A stretch of DNA of 64,000 bases. It comes from an uncultured Oscillibacter sp. (GTDB lineage: Bacteria; Bacillota; Clostridia; Oscillospirales; Oscillospiraceae). The position numbers and the translations under genes were made by a program. The stretch covers positions 1 to 64,000 of the forward strand of contig CAJUTB010000007.1 in NCBI GenBank assembly GCA_910589315.1, read 5' to 3'. The notes beneath the pieces are model-generated. The model was given only the letters and a program-made list of their open reading frames with translations, did no database searches and had not been told where the DNA came from. Of the stretch, positions 32,464 through 40,285 are shown piece after piece (position 1 is the first letter of the stretch; each line of letters begins with the position of its first letter).

Positions 32464-33279
32464 ATGAAACGTATGGCAGCGATGCTTTTCGCGGCGGTTC
32501 TGACGCTTCTGCCCGCCTGCGGCAGCGTATCCGAAAGCTCCGGGCAAACTGTCTCCGTCAACGGCTCCACATCGGTGGAACGGGTTATTCTGACCTTGGC
32601 GGAACGCTATATGCTGGACCATCCCGAGACAAAAATCGTCTACGATCCCACCGGCACCGGCGCGGGGCTGGAAGCCCTGCAAAACGGCGTCTGCGACATT
32701 GCCCTTGCCTCGCGGACCCTTGCGCCCCAGGAGGAAGCCGCCGGATTACAGCCCTTTGTGATTGCGCTGGACGGCATAGCCGTCCTTGTAAACGGGGCCA
32801 ATCCGGTGGAAAATCTCACGGTTGAACAGCTGGCGGGCCTGTACACAGGACGCTTTGCCGACTGGTCCGATGTTGGCGGGAAACAGGGCCCGGCGGCCTG
32901 TATTGGACGGGAATCCGGTTCGGGCACGCGGGACGGCTTTGAGACCGCCACCGGCACGGAAGAAGCGTGTATTCTGGCCCAGGAGCTGACCGCTACCGGC
33001 GCAGTGCTGGAAGCCGTCCGGAACAATCCCCAGGCCGTCGGGTATGCCTCGCTGGCTTCGGTGGAGGGCCGCGGCGGCATCCGGATTTTGACCATCGACG
33101 GCGCACCCTGCACGGAAGAAACCATTTTGAACGGATCGTACGCGCTTCAGCGGCCCTTTGTGTTTGTGACGCGGGGAGAGCTGAACAGCGTCGCAAAGGC
33201 GTTTTTTGATTGGGCGGTCTCGCCGCAGGCAGCGTCGTATATCCGTCAGGCCGGAGCGATTCCGACCGCAGTCAAGTAA
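32464..33279 (+). CDS. pstS: Phosphate ABC transporter, substrate-binding lipoprotein PstS
   Basis: PstS captures inorganic phosphate outside the membrane for the PstCAB importer. The 271-aa precursor has a lipoprotein signal peptide with lipobox LLPAC. Phosphate-binding loops follow: NGSTSVERVI near residues 34-43, GTGAGLEAL, and ESGSGTRDGFE around 145. It begins the pstSCAB-phoU operon. The ribosome site AGGAGGGCGGAG precedes the ATG. Confidence 0.95.
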   Translation: MKRMAAMLFAAVLTLLPACGSVSESSGQTVSVNGSTSVERVILTLAERYMLDHPETKIVYDPTGTGAGLEALQNGVCDIALASRTLAPQEEAAGLQPFVIALDGIAVLVNGANPVENLTVEQLAGLYTGRFADWSDVGGKQGPAACIGRESGSGTRDGFETATGTEEACILAQELTATGAVLEAVRNNPQAVGYASLASVEGRGGIRILTIDGAPCTEETILNGSYALQRPFVFVTRGELNSVAKAFFDWAVSPQAASYIRQAGAIPTAVK

Positions 33280-33292
33280 GGAGGACATGCAA

Positions 33293-34189
33293 ATGACAGA
33301 CCGCCGCGCCGCAGTGCGCCGCCGCCGCAAGGCGGCGGAACGGGCCATGTCGCTTTTCTTTTTCCTGTGCGGCATGGCGGCGATTGCCTTTGTGCTGGGA
33401 ATCAGCCTTTATCTGATTATATCCGGACTGCCCGCCATACGGGAAATCGGACTGCGGAAGTTTTTGACCGGCCCTGTGTGGTCGCCCAAACAGGAACGGT
33501 TCGGTATTCTGCCGTTTCTGCTCACCTCCGTTGCCGGAACCGCCGGGGCCGTGCTGCTGGGCGTTCCTGTCGGACTGCTGGCGTCGATGTTCCTTGCCAA
33601 GGCCGCGCCGCCTCGTTTGGCGGCGGTGATTCGGACGGCGGTGGAGCTGCTGGCAGGGATTCCCTCAATTGTGTACGGCCTTGTGGGTATGATTGTGCTG
33701 GTTCCGGTGATTCAGCGGACGTTCGGGCTGGCCTCCGGCGCGAGCTTGCTGGCGGCAATCCTTGTACTTTCGATCATGATTTTACCCTCGGTAGTCAGCG
33801 TGGCGGAAATGTCGCTGGCTGCGGTTCCGCGGGAATACGAGGAAGCCTCCCTGGCGTTGGGGGCTACCTGGATGGAAACCCTGTACTTTGTGACCTTCCC
33901 CGCCGCCCGGAGCGGAATTGCGGCGTCGGTGGTTTTGGGCGCGGGACGGGCTATCGGCGAGGCTATGGCAATTATCATGGTTTCCGGCAATGTGCCGAAT
34001 CTGCCCGGAACCCTGTTCGCGCCGGTCCGTTTTCTCACCACGGCCATTGCGTCGGAAATGTCCTACGCCGCCGCCGGAAGCCTGCACCAAATGGCTCTGT
34101 ATTCCATCGGATTGGTGCTGTTTCTGTTTATTATGTGTATCAATGTCCTGCTTCATTTCTTTGTGAAAAAGGAGGGAAAACATGGATAA
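33293..34189 (+). CDS. pstC: Phosphate ABC transporter permease PstC
   Basis: A 298-aa membrane protein with six hydrophobic segments. It has the PstC-type N-terminal Arg-rich region (TDRRAAVRRRRKAAE) and the inner-membrane component motif EYEEASLALGATWMETLYFVTFPAARSG. The start ATG at 33293 has GGAGG eight bases upstream; the ATG at 33287 is too close to that site. It overlaps pstA by eight bases. Confidence 0.95.
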   Translation: MTDRRAAVRRRRKAAERAMSLFFFLCGMAAIAFVLGISLYLIISGLPAIREIGLRKFLTGPVWSPKQERFGILPFLLTSVAGTAGAVLLGVPVGLLASMFLAKAAPPRLAAVIRTAVELLAGIPSIVYGLVGMIVLVPVIQRTFGLASGASLLAAILVLSIMILPSVVSVAEMSLAAVPREYEEASLALGATWMETLYFVTFPAARSGIAASVVLGAGRAIGEAMAIIMVSGNVPNLPGTLFAPVRFLTTAIASEMSYAAAGSLHQMALYSIGLVLFLFIMCINVLLHFFVKKEGKHG

Positions 34190-35036
34190 GTCCCTGTCGC
34201 CTGCCCGGAAACGGCGGGATTTGTTCCTGCGGCTGCTTCTGACCGCCAGCGGCATTCTGGTTTGCGGCTTGCTGGCTTTCCTGACCGGCTACCTGCTCTG
34301 GCGCGGACTGCCCTTCGTCTCCTGGAACCTCCTGAGTAAAGAACCCAGTATGCTGCAAGGCACGGCGGGCCTCCTGCCCCACATCGCCAGTACGCTTTAT
34401 GTCATCTTGACGACGCTCGTCCTGGTTCTGCCGCTGGGGATTGGCGCGGCGGTTTACCTGACGGAATACGCTCAGGGAAGCCGTCTTGCGGCGTGGGTGG
34501 AATTTGCCGCCGAGATTCTGGCGGGTGTGCCGTCGATTTTGTTCGGCCTGGTTGGAATGTTGTTTTTTGTGCAGCTGCTGGGCTTTGGCACGGGCGTCCT
34601 GGCCGGAAGCCTTACGCTGACCATCCTGATTTTACCCACCATTATCCGCACAACCCAGGAGAGCTTGAAGACGGTCCCGCGTGCTTACCGGGAAGGGGCG
34701 ATGGCCCTGGGGGCCGGGAAATGGTACGCAATTCGCACGGCCGTCCTTCCCAATGCCGCCGACGGCATCCTGACGGGCTGTATTTTAGCGGTGGGGCGCA
34801 TCGTGGGCGAGAGCGCGGCCCTGCTGTTCACCGCCGGCTTCGGAACCGTCCTCTATGGCTGGTGGGAAGCTCTTTTCAGCTCCTCCGCCACCTTGAGCGT
34901 GGCTCTGTACCTCTACGCAAACGAGCGGGGCGACACCGACGCCGCTTTTGCCATTGCCGCCATTCTGGCACTGCTGACCCTCGCGCTGAACCTTCTGGCA
35001 AAGCTGGCAAGGCGGAGATGGAAACGATCACAATAA
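34182..35036 (+). CDS. pstA: Phosphate ABC transporter permease PstA
   Basis: A 284-aa permease with six membrane segments. The PstA block is PRAYREGAMALGAGKWYAI, the coupling helix that contacts PstB. The N- and C-termini are basic (PARKRRD, LARRRWKRSQ), fitting cytoplasmic ends. It is translationally coupled to pstC and lies 12 bases before pstB. Confidence 0.95.
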   Translation: MDKSLSPARKRRDLFLRLLLTASGILVCGLLAFLTGYLLWRGLPFVSWNLLSKEPSMLQGTAGLLPHIASTLYVILTTLVLVLPLGIGAAVYLTEYAQGSRLAAWVEFAAEILAGVPSILFGLVGMLFFVQLLGFGTGVLAGSLTLTILILPTIIRTTQESLKTVPRAYREGAMALGAGKWYAIRTAVLPNAADGILTGCILAVGRIVGESAALLFTAGFGTVLYGWWEALFSSSATLSVALYLYANERGDTDAAFAIAAILALLTLALNLLAKLARRRWKRSQ

Positions 35037-35048
35037 GGAGGCGGGCGC

Positions 35049-35798
35049 GTGGCCGCAATTTTGGAAGCTGACAAACTGGATTTGTGGTATGGACCCAACC
35101 AGGCCCTTCGGGGCGTTACCGTAAACCTGCCCGAGCATGAAATCACCGCCCTGATCGGTCCCTCCGGCTGCGGCAAATCCACGTTTCTCCGGACCTTGAA
35201 CCGCATGAATGATCTGACGCCGATTGTCCGTGTGGCGGGACAGGTGCGCTACCGGGGCGAAAATATCTATGAGATGGACCCGACCTGGCTGCGGAAACGG
35301 ATCGGCATGGTGTTTCAAAAGGCAAACCCCTTTCCCATGAGCATTTATGACAATGTGGCCTATGGTCCCCGCGTCCACGGGAACCGGGATAAGGCGCGTT
35401 TGGATGAAATTGTAGAAGGTTCCCTGCGGGCGGCGGCCATCTGGGACGAGGTGAAGGACCGTTTGAAGAAAAGCGCGCTGGGGCTCTCCGGCGGACAGCA
35501 ACAGCGGCTTTGCATCGCAAGAGCGTTAGCGGTGGAACCGGAGGTACTGCTCATGGACGAGGCCACCAGCGCCCTGGACCCCATTTCGGCATCCCGAATT
35601 GAAGATTTGGCCGTTGAACTCAAGGCGAATTACACCGTAGTCATGGTGACGCACAACATGCAGCAAGCTGCACGCATTTCAGACAACACGGCGTTTTTCC
35701 TGTTAGGAGAACTGGTGGAATTTGGCAAAACCGAGCATGTTTTCTCCACGCCCTCCGACAAACGCACCGAAGATTATATCACCGGCCGCTTCGGCTGA
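35049..35798 (+). CDS. pstB: Phosphate ABC transporter ATPase PstB
   Basis: A 249-aa ATPase with Walker A IGPSGCGKSTFLRTLNRMND (the RMND tail is typical of PstB), signature LSGGQQQRLCIARAL, Walker B VLLMDEATSALDP and switch His in VMVTHNMQQA. The start is GTG 35049 with an AGGAGG site eight bases upstream. A dispersed palindromic repeat follows its stop directly, inside the operon and before phoU. Confidence 0.96.
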   Translation: MAAILEADKLDLWYGPNQALRGVTVNLPEHEITALIGPSGCGKSTFLRTLNRMNDLTPIVRVAGQVRYRGENIYEMDPTWLRKRIGMVFQKANPFPMSIYDNVAYGPRVHGNRDKARLDEIVEGSLRAAAIWDEVKDRLKKSALGLSGGQQQRLCIARALAVEPEVLLMDEATSALDPISASRIEDLAVELKANYTVVMVTHNMQQAARISDNTAFFLLGELVEFGKTEHVFSTPSDKRTEDYITGRFG

Positions 35799-35850
35799 CC
35801 TACTTTTTCTCGAGAGAAAAAGTAGGCAAAAAGAGCTTTCACACGCTACC
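35799..35850. repeat. Dispersed palindromic repeat, copy 2 (between pstB and phoU)
   Basis: A perfect palindrome CCTACTTTTTCTC-GA-GAGAAAAAGTAGG (35799-35826) is followed by CAAAAAGAGCTT and ACACGC. It parallels the copy at 25235-25290, with paired outer base changes that keep complementarity. The remainder of 35851-35916 is the phoU leader. Confidence 0.75.
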
Positions 35851-35916
35851 GACAATTTGCAGACCGGCCGTCTCTGCGACCGCAACCAACATTTTATCTG
35901 TTTGGAGGAACCGATA

Positions 35917-36558
35917 TTGAGAAATTATTTTCGTGAACAGCTCAAGCAGCTCCATCAGGAGCTGACCGAAATGGGAAAGACCTGCGAAATAGCGATTTCC
36001 GCCGCGTCAGAAGCCCTTTTGAAAAACAACGACGCCCTTGCTGCCGCCGCTGAAAACGCCGAGGAGGAATTGGACCGTCAGGAGCGGGAGGTGGAGGACT
36101 TATGCCTGAAACTTCTGCTCCGGCAGCAGCCGGTGGCGCGAGACCTGCGGCAGATTTCCGCCGCGTTGAAAATGATTTCGGACCTGGAACGGATTGGAGA
36201 TCAGGCCGCCGATATCGCGGAACTGGCCCGGTTAATCCGGACGCCGGTGGAGAATCTGCACATCGCGGAGATGACGCAGGCCGTCATCCGTATGGTGACG
36301 GACAGCGTGAATGCATTCGTACAGCGGGATTTGGAGCTTGCGCGGGCGGTCTGCGCGGCAGACGATCAGGTAGACGCGCTGTTTGACCAGGTGAAACAGG
36401 AGTTGGTCGAACTGATCGCCAGCAACGCCGCCAACAGCGGACAGAGCCTGGATTTGCTCATGGTTGCCAAGTATCTCGAACGCATTGGAGACCACGCGAC
36501 AAATGTGGCCGAGTGGGTGGAATACTCCCTGACCGGCGTTCACCCGGAGGGACAATAA
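35917..36558 (+). CDS. phoU: Phosphate signalling protein PhoU
   Basis: PhoU restrains the Pst transporter and phosphate signalling when phosphate is plentiful. The 213-aa protein has two PhoU three-helix repeats, each with the metal-binding E-R-I-G-D signature: ERIGDQAADIAELA (near 88) and ERIGDHATNVAEW (near 187). The start is TTG 35917 with GGAGG eight bases upstream; the longer open frame reads through the upstream repeat and is rejected. No PhoP/PhoR genes are nearby. Confidence 0.94.
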   Translation: MRNYFREQLKQLHQELTEMGKTCEIAISAASEALLKNNDALAAAAENAEEELDRQEREVEDLCLKLLLRQQPVARDLRQISAALKMISDLERIGDQAADIAELARLIRTPVENLHIAEMTQAVIRMVTDSVNAFVQRDLELARAVCAADDQVDALFDQVKQELVELIASNAANSGQSLDLLMVAKYLERIGDHATNVAEWVEYSLTGVHPEGQ

Positions 36559-36594
36559 AACCGCCGCGGTCCGTTTATCCGGACTGCGGCGGTT
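36559..36594 (-). terminator. Terminator between phoU and the convergent membrane-protein gene
   Basis: A 15-bp stem with one G-T wobble (AACCGCCGCGGTCCG / CGGACTGCGGCGGTT). The T tract (TTTTATT) follows on the minus strand; on the plus strand the hairpin stands directly behind phoU. Confidence 0.8.
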
Positions 36595-36599
36595 CGCGC

Positions 36600-36926
36600 T
36601 TACAGATCGTCAATGTTCATTTTGTCCATCTGACGTTGTACCCGGAATTTTTCCCGAGCCGCCCAGTAAATGGCAAGAAGCACCAGCGTTGGAAGATTGC
36701 CCGCAAGCAGGGTAATCAGAATGACAAGAAGGTTTCCCGATACGCTTCCTGTATCCCGAAGATTGAAAAGCATCAAGAGTGCAAACAGAAATGATAAGAA
36801 CGGCAGAACCAGCCCCGGCCAGCGGGATTTTCGCCGGGAGAGAAAAATTTGTAATAAAATACCTCCGACAATCAATATCAGCAAGAACAACAATGTAAAA
36901 ATTACCATTTTCGATGCAACAGCCAT
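36600..36926 (-). CDS. Small membrane protein in DUF2089 operon, 108 aa
   Basis: Three hydrophobic segments (about 8-28, 38-56, 66-88) are followed by a basic soluble tail of about 20 residues. AAAGGAG stands eight bases before the ATG at 36926. It begins four bases after the stop of the DUF2089 regulator and shares its operator-covered promoter. The family is not recognised; the pairing suggests the regulator controls this membrane protein. Confidence 0.75.
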   Translation of the reverse strand: MAVASKMVIFTLLFLLILIVGGILLQIFLSRRKSRWPGLVLPFLSFLFALLMLFNLRDTGSVSGNLLVILITLLAGNLPTLVLLAIYWAAREKFRVQRQMDKMNIDDL

Positions 36927-36929
36927 GAA

Positions 36930-37238
36930 TCATTCTCCTTTCTCCTGAAGATGGTTTTGTGTTTCGCGGTATGCCGCGATCAGGATTTTAGCGGTGTCAA
37001 AGTCCAGCTTGTCATCCACCGCCAGACGTTTTACCAGAGATACGAACGGGTCCGCCTCTGCATGATCGCTGAGACGGATTTTCTGAATCAGCCGGTCCAG
37101 CCGCAGGCGAACGGTGGGGTAACTTACCCCGTATTGGGCCGCAACCTCTTTCAGTGAACCGGAGGCCAGGAGAAATTTTTTGATAAACGTCAGATCCTGT
37201 TCCTCCAAACCGGTCATCCATACTGGCGCCGTTTCCAT
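36930..37238 (-). CDS. DUF2089 family helix-turn-helix protein
   Basis: A 102-aa protein with a central helix-turn-helix (LKEVAAQYGVSYPTVRLRLD, about residues 29-48) preceded by the family lead-in TGLEEQDLTFIKKFLLASG. The zinc-ribbon part of longer DUF2089 members is absent. It is probably a transcription regulator. A perfect 13-bp inverted repeat overlaps its promoter, and the following gene encodes a small membrane protein. Confidence 0.88.
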   Translation of the reverse strand: METAPVWMTGLEEQDLTFIKKFLLASGSLKEVAAQYGVSYPTVRLRLDRLIQKIRLSDHAEADPFVSLVKRLAVDDKLDFDTAKILIAAYRETQNHLQEKGE

Positions 37239-37252
37239 ATTCGATCACTCCC

Positions 37253-37291
37253 TTTCATATTATTTAGTATACACTTTAATAATATGAAAGT
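37253..37291. promoter_or_regulatory. Perfect 13-bp inverted-repeat operator over the DUF2089 promoter
   Basis: CTTTCATATTATT (37253-37265) and AATAATATGAAAG (37279-37291) are separated by 13 bases that contain the -10. The far arm fills the promoter spacer and touches the -35. Binding here would block transcription, which fits autorepression by the DUF2089 protein. Confidence 0.75.
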
Positions 37292-37295
37292 CAAG
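37267..37295 (-). promoter_or_regulatory. Sigma-A promoter for the DUF2089 operon
   Basis: Minus-strand TTGACT (37290-37295) and TATACT (37267-37272) with a 17-base spacer, 28 bases upstream of the start codon. Confidence 0.85.
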
Positions 37296-37320
37296 ATTAA
37301 ATTTTATTTTACAAAAATGA

Positions 37321-37350
37321 AATTCCCTTCGGCCTGAGCCGAAGGGAATT
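37321..37350 (-). terminator. Terminator of the 60-aa gene
   Basis: A perfect 13-bp stem AATTCCCTTCGGC/GCCGAAGGGAATT, loop CTGA, followed on the minus strand by TTCATTTTTG. Confidence 0.85.
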
Positions 37351-37359
37351 CCGGTTTTG

Positions 37360-37542
37360 TTACTCAATATGCTCCTCGCAGAAATTATCCAGCACCCGAA
37401 AACCCATTTTGCCGGGCTTTGCCACCGGAAATTTCGCAATGGTATCCGGGTCAAAAATCGGGCACATCCGCTTCTCGGGTTCCAGCCGCAGACAGGGCAT
37501 TTCGTCGGAACGGCCGTTGACCGCTTTTCGATCTTCTGACAT
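37360..37542 (-). CDS. Hypothetical protein, 60 aa
   Basis: A small soluble protein with Cys residues in MPCLRLEPEKRMCPIFD and a C-terminal NFCEEHIE. Ribosome site GGGGTG and a strong terminator support translation as a real gene. The ribosome site lies inside the 3' arm of a 9-bp hairpin, suggesting controlled translation. It follows ktrA on the same strand. No family is recognised. Confidence 0.6.
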   Translation of the reverse strand: MSEDRKAVNGRSDEMPCLRLEPEKRMCPIFDPDTIAKFPVAKPGKMGFRVLDNFCEEHIE

Positions 37543-37549
37543 ACAATCA

Positions 37550-37579
37550 CCCCGGATTCAGCTTGCGCGAAATCCGGGG
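37550..37579 (-). promoter_or_regulatory. Hairpin that encloses the ribosome site of the 60-aa gene
   Basis: CCCCGGATT/AATCCGGGG (9 bp, 12-base loop). On the minus strand the second arm ends in GGGG of the GGGGTG ribosome site, and no T run follows. It could be a translational switch or an RNA-end stabiliser for ktrA. Confidence 0.45.
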
Positions 37580-37598
37580 TTTTATGCCGCTTTTTTTC

Positions 37599-38249
37599 TT
37601 AAATCTGATTCATCAAATCAATGCCCGCTTCCTTGTCACCGGCAATAATCAGGTGTGCGTCGGCCTGGAAACGATATTCCGGGTTCAGCAGAGGGACCAC
37701 CTCGTCTCCAAATTTAATGCCCAGAATATTCACATTATACCGGCGGCGGACATCCACCTCCAAAACCGTTTTACCCTCCCATGCCTCAGGGGTCTCCATC
37801 TCAAAAACGGCATACTTAGGTGTCAGCTCAAAGTAATCAAAGGCGTTGCGTGCAGAAAAACGGGTGGCAATCCGGCGGGCCATGTCCATTTCCGTATGGA
37901 CCACAAAGTCTGCCCCGATCTTCTTCAAAAATTTGATCTGCCGTTCCTGATCGGCACGGGCTACAATATACTTGGCGCCCAGCTCCTTCAAAGCGGCGGT
38001 GGTTTCCAGAGAACTCTGGAAATCGTCGCGGACGCAAACGAAGCACACGTCAAAATTCCGAATCCCCAAAGAGGCCAGAACCTGTTCATCCTGACAGTCG
38101 CCCACACAGGCGGCAGTTGCTTCGCCCGCAATGCGGGCGACACGCTCCTCGTCGCGGTCCAGCACCATCACTTCGTTGCCCAGTTCCAGCAGATGGGCCG
38201 CAAGATTGCGGCCAAAACGGCCTAATCCAATGATCAAAAAAGATTTCAT
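37599..38249 (-). CDS. ktrA: Potassium channel regulatory subunit, TrkA/KtrA type
   Basis: A 216-aa cytoplasmic protein with an N-terminal RCK_N Rossmann domain (IIGLGRFGRNLA, acidic VMVLDRDEER for nucleotide ribose) and a C-terminal RCK_C domain from about residue 135. KtrA rings gate the KtrB channel in response to ATP/ADP and, in related systems, c-di-AMP. The start ATG at 38249 follows AGGGAGAGGAAACG. It is downstream of the channel gene, separated by a GC-rich double-hairpin repeat. Confidence 0.92.
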   Translation of the reverse strand: MKSFLIIGLGRFGRNLAAHLLELGNEVMVLDRDEERVARIAGEATAACVGDCQDEQVLASLGIRNFDVCFVCVRDDFQSSLETTAALKELGAKYIVARADQERQIKFLKKIGADFVVHTEMDMARRIATRFSARNAFDYFELTPKYAVFEMETPEAWEGKTVLEVDVRRRYNVNILGIKFGDEVVPLLNPEYRFQADAHLIIAGDKEAGIDLMNQI

Positions 38250-38282
38250 CGTTTCCTCTCCCTTCTCTTGCAGGGCTGCTGC

Positions 38283-38355
38283 GCGGCGGAGCCGCATTTG
38301 AGGGGTCCAGGGGCGTCGCGCCCCTGGCGGGAGTCCAGAGGGCAGAGCCCTCTGG
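38283..38355. repeat. GC-rich triple-hairpin repeat inside the ktr operon
   Basis: Three adjacent hairpins lie between ktrB and ktrA: GCGGC-GGA-GCCGC (38283-38295), CCAGGGGCG-TCG-CGCCCCTGG (38307-38327) and CCAGAGGGC-AGA-GCCCTCTGG (38335-38355). The last two share the frame CCAG(N)5/(N)5CTGG, like units of a REP-type dispersed element. No T tract follows, so they need not terminate transcription. Confidence 0.7.
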
Positions 38356-38358
38356 AAG

Positions 38359-39684
38359 CTACCCAATCAGTATCTTCTCCGGTACGTTGCGGCGTTTAGG
38401 CTGGGGACGTTCCCGCGTTACCGCCATCGCTACCGACATACTTCCCACACGGCCCGAAAACATCATCAGTAAAACCGCCCACTTGGACAACTCCGGCAGA
38501 CTTGCCGTGACGCCACGGGAAAGCCCTACCGTTCCAATCGCTGAAATCGACTCAAATAACGCGTTGTCCAGCGTTATACCCTGCAAACAAAGAACCATGC
38601 AGCCCGCCAGACAGGCCATCAAATAAAGACTCACCGACGAATACGCCTTGTGAATCGTCTCGAGATCCAGACGGCGTTGAAATGCATTGACATCCTCCTG
38701 ACGGCGGACACGCGCAAATGAACTCAACAGCAGCGCCGCTACCGTATTCACTTTCGCACCGCCGCCGGTGGAGCCGGAACCCGCTCCAATAAACATCAGC
38801 AAAAACATCAGCAGCGTGCCGCTTTGACTAAGCGTTGCTTGATCGACCGTCGAAAACCCTGCCGTTCTCGCCGTCACAGACTGAAACGCTGCCATAAGCA
38901 TTTTTTGAGGAGCCGGGACGTTGGCAAAGGCATGACGGCTTTCCGTAAAGTAAAACGCCGCCGCTCCTGCGGCAAAAATTGCCGCCGTAAAAACAACCAC
39001 AATCTTGGAGTGAAGCCGCCAGCGGCGAAACCTGCGGCCATGGGTCAGAAGATCGTCCCAAACCAAAAAACCAAGACCGCCGCAAATGATCAGCAACATA
39101 ATTACAACATTCAACAGCGGTTCAGCGGCGGCTGTGGAGAGCGAACTTCCCGTGCCGAACAAATCAAACCCGGCGTTGCAATAGGCCGAAACCGCATGAA
39201 AAACCGCCATCCATAACCCTGCGCCAATTCCATAGCGCGGACAAAACCAAACCGCCAGAAGCAGCGCGCCCAGACCTTCGCAAACGCCCGTCACCAGCAG
39301 CGCGCGGCGGGTAAGGCGGACAACGCCGCCAAGCTGAAGCGCGCCTACGGTATCCATCAAAACAGCCCGGCGGTGCAGACTGACGCGGCGTTTGAGCAGG
39401 AGGGATACCAAAATGGAAACCGTCATGAAGCCCAGGCCGCCAACCTGAATCAACAGCAGAATCACCACCTGCCCAAAGGGCGAGAACTGCGAAGCGGTAT
39501 CGTAAAGGGACAGCCCCGTAACACAGGAAGCCGACGCCGCGGTAAACAAGGCGTCTGTAAACGGGATGGAGCGTCCGTCCCGAGCGGCGAAGGGCAGCGC
39601 AAGCAGCAAGCCGCCTGCAAAAATCAGGAGGGCAAAGCTGACCGTTAATGTTTGGACGGCGTTGAGCCGGATACGGCGGGACAT
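38359..39684 (-). CDS. ktrB: Potassium uptake channel, TrkH/KtrB type
   Basis: A 441-aa membrane channel with four membrane-pore-membrane repeats. The four selectivity-filter glycine regions are visible: ASCVTGLSLYD, AYCNAGFDLFG, TARTAGFSTVD and IGTVGLSRG. The start ATG 39684 has GGGAGG seven bases upstream. Together with KtrA it forms a potassium importer. It has its own promoter at 39736-39764. Confidence 0.94.
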   Translation of the reverse strand: MSRRIRLNAVQTLTVSFALLIFAGGLLLALPFAARDGRSIPFTDALFTAASASCVTGLSLYDTASQFSPFGQVVILLLIQVGGLGFMTVSILVSLLLKRRVSLHRRAVLMDTVGALQLGGVVRLTRRALLVTGVCEGLGALLLAVWFCPRYGIGAGLWMAVFHAVSAYCNAGFDLFGTGSSLSTAAAEPLLNVVIMLLIICGGLGFLVWDDLLTHGRRFRRWRLHSKIVVVFTAAIFAAGAAAFYFTESRHAFANVPAPQKMLMAAFQSVTARTAGFSTVDQATLSQSGTLLMFLLMFIGAGSGSTGGGAKVNTVAALLLSSFARVRRQEDVNAFQRRLDLETIHKAYSSVSLYLMACLAGCMVLCLQGITLDNALFESISAIGTVGLSRGVTASLPELSKWAVLLMMFSGRVGSMSVAMAVTRERPQPKRRNVPEKILIG

Positions 39685-39735
39685 AACACGCCTCCCATAA
39701 GGCAGGCGGAGCCTGCCGGATTTTTCACGTTCTTT

Positions 39736-39764
39736 ATTATACCCTCTTTCCGGATGGGATGCAA
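39736..39764 (-). promoter_or_regulatory. Sigma-A promoter of the ktr operon
   Basis: Minus-strand TTGCAT (39759-39764) and a perfect TATAAT (39736-39741) with 17-base spacer. The leader also contains a GGCAGGC/GCCTGCC hairpin at 39701-39717, just before the ktrB ribosome site. Confidence 0.82.
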
Positions 39765-39776
39765 GTGCAAAAAGAA

Positions 39777-39795
39777 GCCCCGGAATATCCGGGAC
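39777..39795 (-). terminator. Terminator of the paired HTH genes
   Basis: Stem CCCCGGA/TCCGGGA, followed on the minus strand by TTCTTTTTG. It separates the regulator pair from the ktr promoter. Confidence 0.7.
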
Positions 39796-39806
39796 TTTGG
39801 AGAGGC

Positions 39807-40028
39807 TTATTTGCCGCTTCTGGGATAGGGGGCTGGATCGTCGGTCAAACCGGCCAGATAATCCATGCTGGTATTCAATGCAAGAGCAATCCGTTTGCAC
39901 TGTTCAAAGGACATACCGCGCCTGCCGGTTTCGATCTTGGAATAATCGCTCTGGTCGATTCCGGTCAGCATCTGCATCTTGAGCTGTGTGAATCTGCGGG
40001 CATTCCGCAAGTCTTTTAGTCTGCTCAT
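39807..40028 (-). CDS. XRE-family helix-turn-helix regulator, 73 aa
   Basis: A single-domain XRE/Cro-type protein: LKDLRNARRFTQLKMQMLTG, then IDQSDYSKIETGRRGMSFEQ as recognition helix and following turn. There is no effector domain. Its start overlaps the stop of the preceding HTH gene by four bases, so the two are coupled. The pair faces a divergent small gene across an 18-bp inverted repeat. Confidence 0.9.
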   Translation of the reverse strand: MSRLKDLRNARRFTQLKMQMLTGIDQSDYSKIETGRRGMSFEQCKRIALALNTSMDYLAGLTDDPAPYPRSGK

Positions 40029-40273
40029 CCTTCCAACAACCCGGCAACCGTTACCCCCAGCACATGTGCAAGGGCCTTCAATTCAATATCCGTAACGAAC
40101 CGCTGTCCGCTTTCTATCCGCTGAATTGCGTTTTTGTCGAGATCCAGACCGTTCAGCTGAAGCAGATCCGCTAAACCGCGCTGGGACAGCTTCGGGGTTC
40201 TGGCTTTGCGTAAAACAGCAACCTGCCTGCCGCAAAGATTATACCGCCCGTCCGGGGCACGGTTTTTGTACAT
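40025..40273 (-). CDS. XRE-family helix-turn-helix regulator, 82 aa
   Basis: A single-domain XRE-type regulator. The helix-turn-helix region is LSQRGLADLLQLNGLDLDK then NAIQRIESGQRFVTDIE. Two tandem, overlapping small XRE genes suggest a pair acting together or a duplicated repressor. The divergent promoter region carries near-identical inverted 18-mers at 40286-40303 and 40338-40355. Confidence 0.9.
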   Translation of the reverse strand: MYKNRAPDGRYNLCGRQVAVLRKARTPKLSQRGLADLLQLNGLDLDKNAIQRIESGQRFVTDIELKALAHVLGVTVAGLLEG

Positions 40274-40285
40274 AAAATCTATCCT

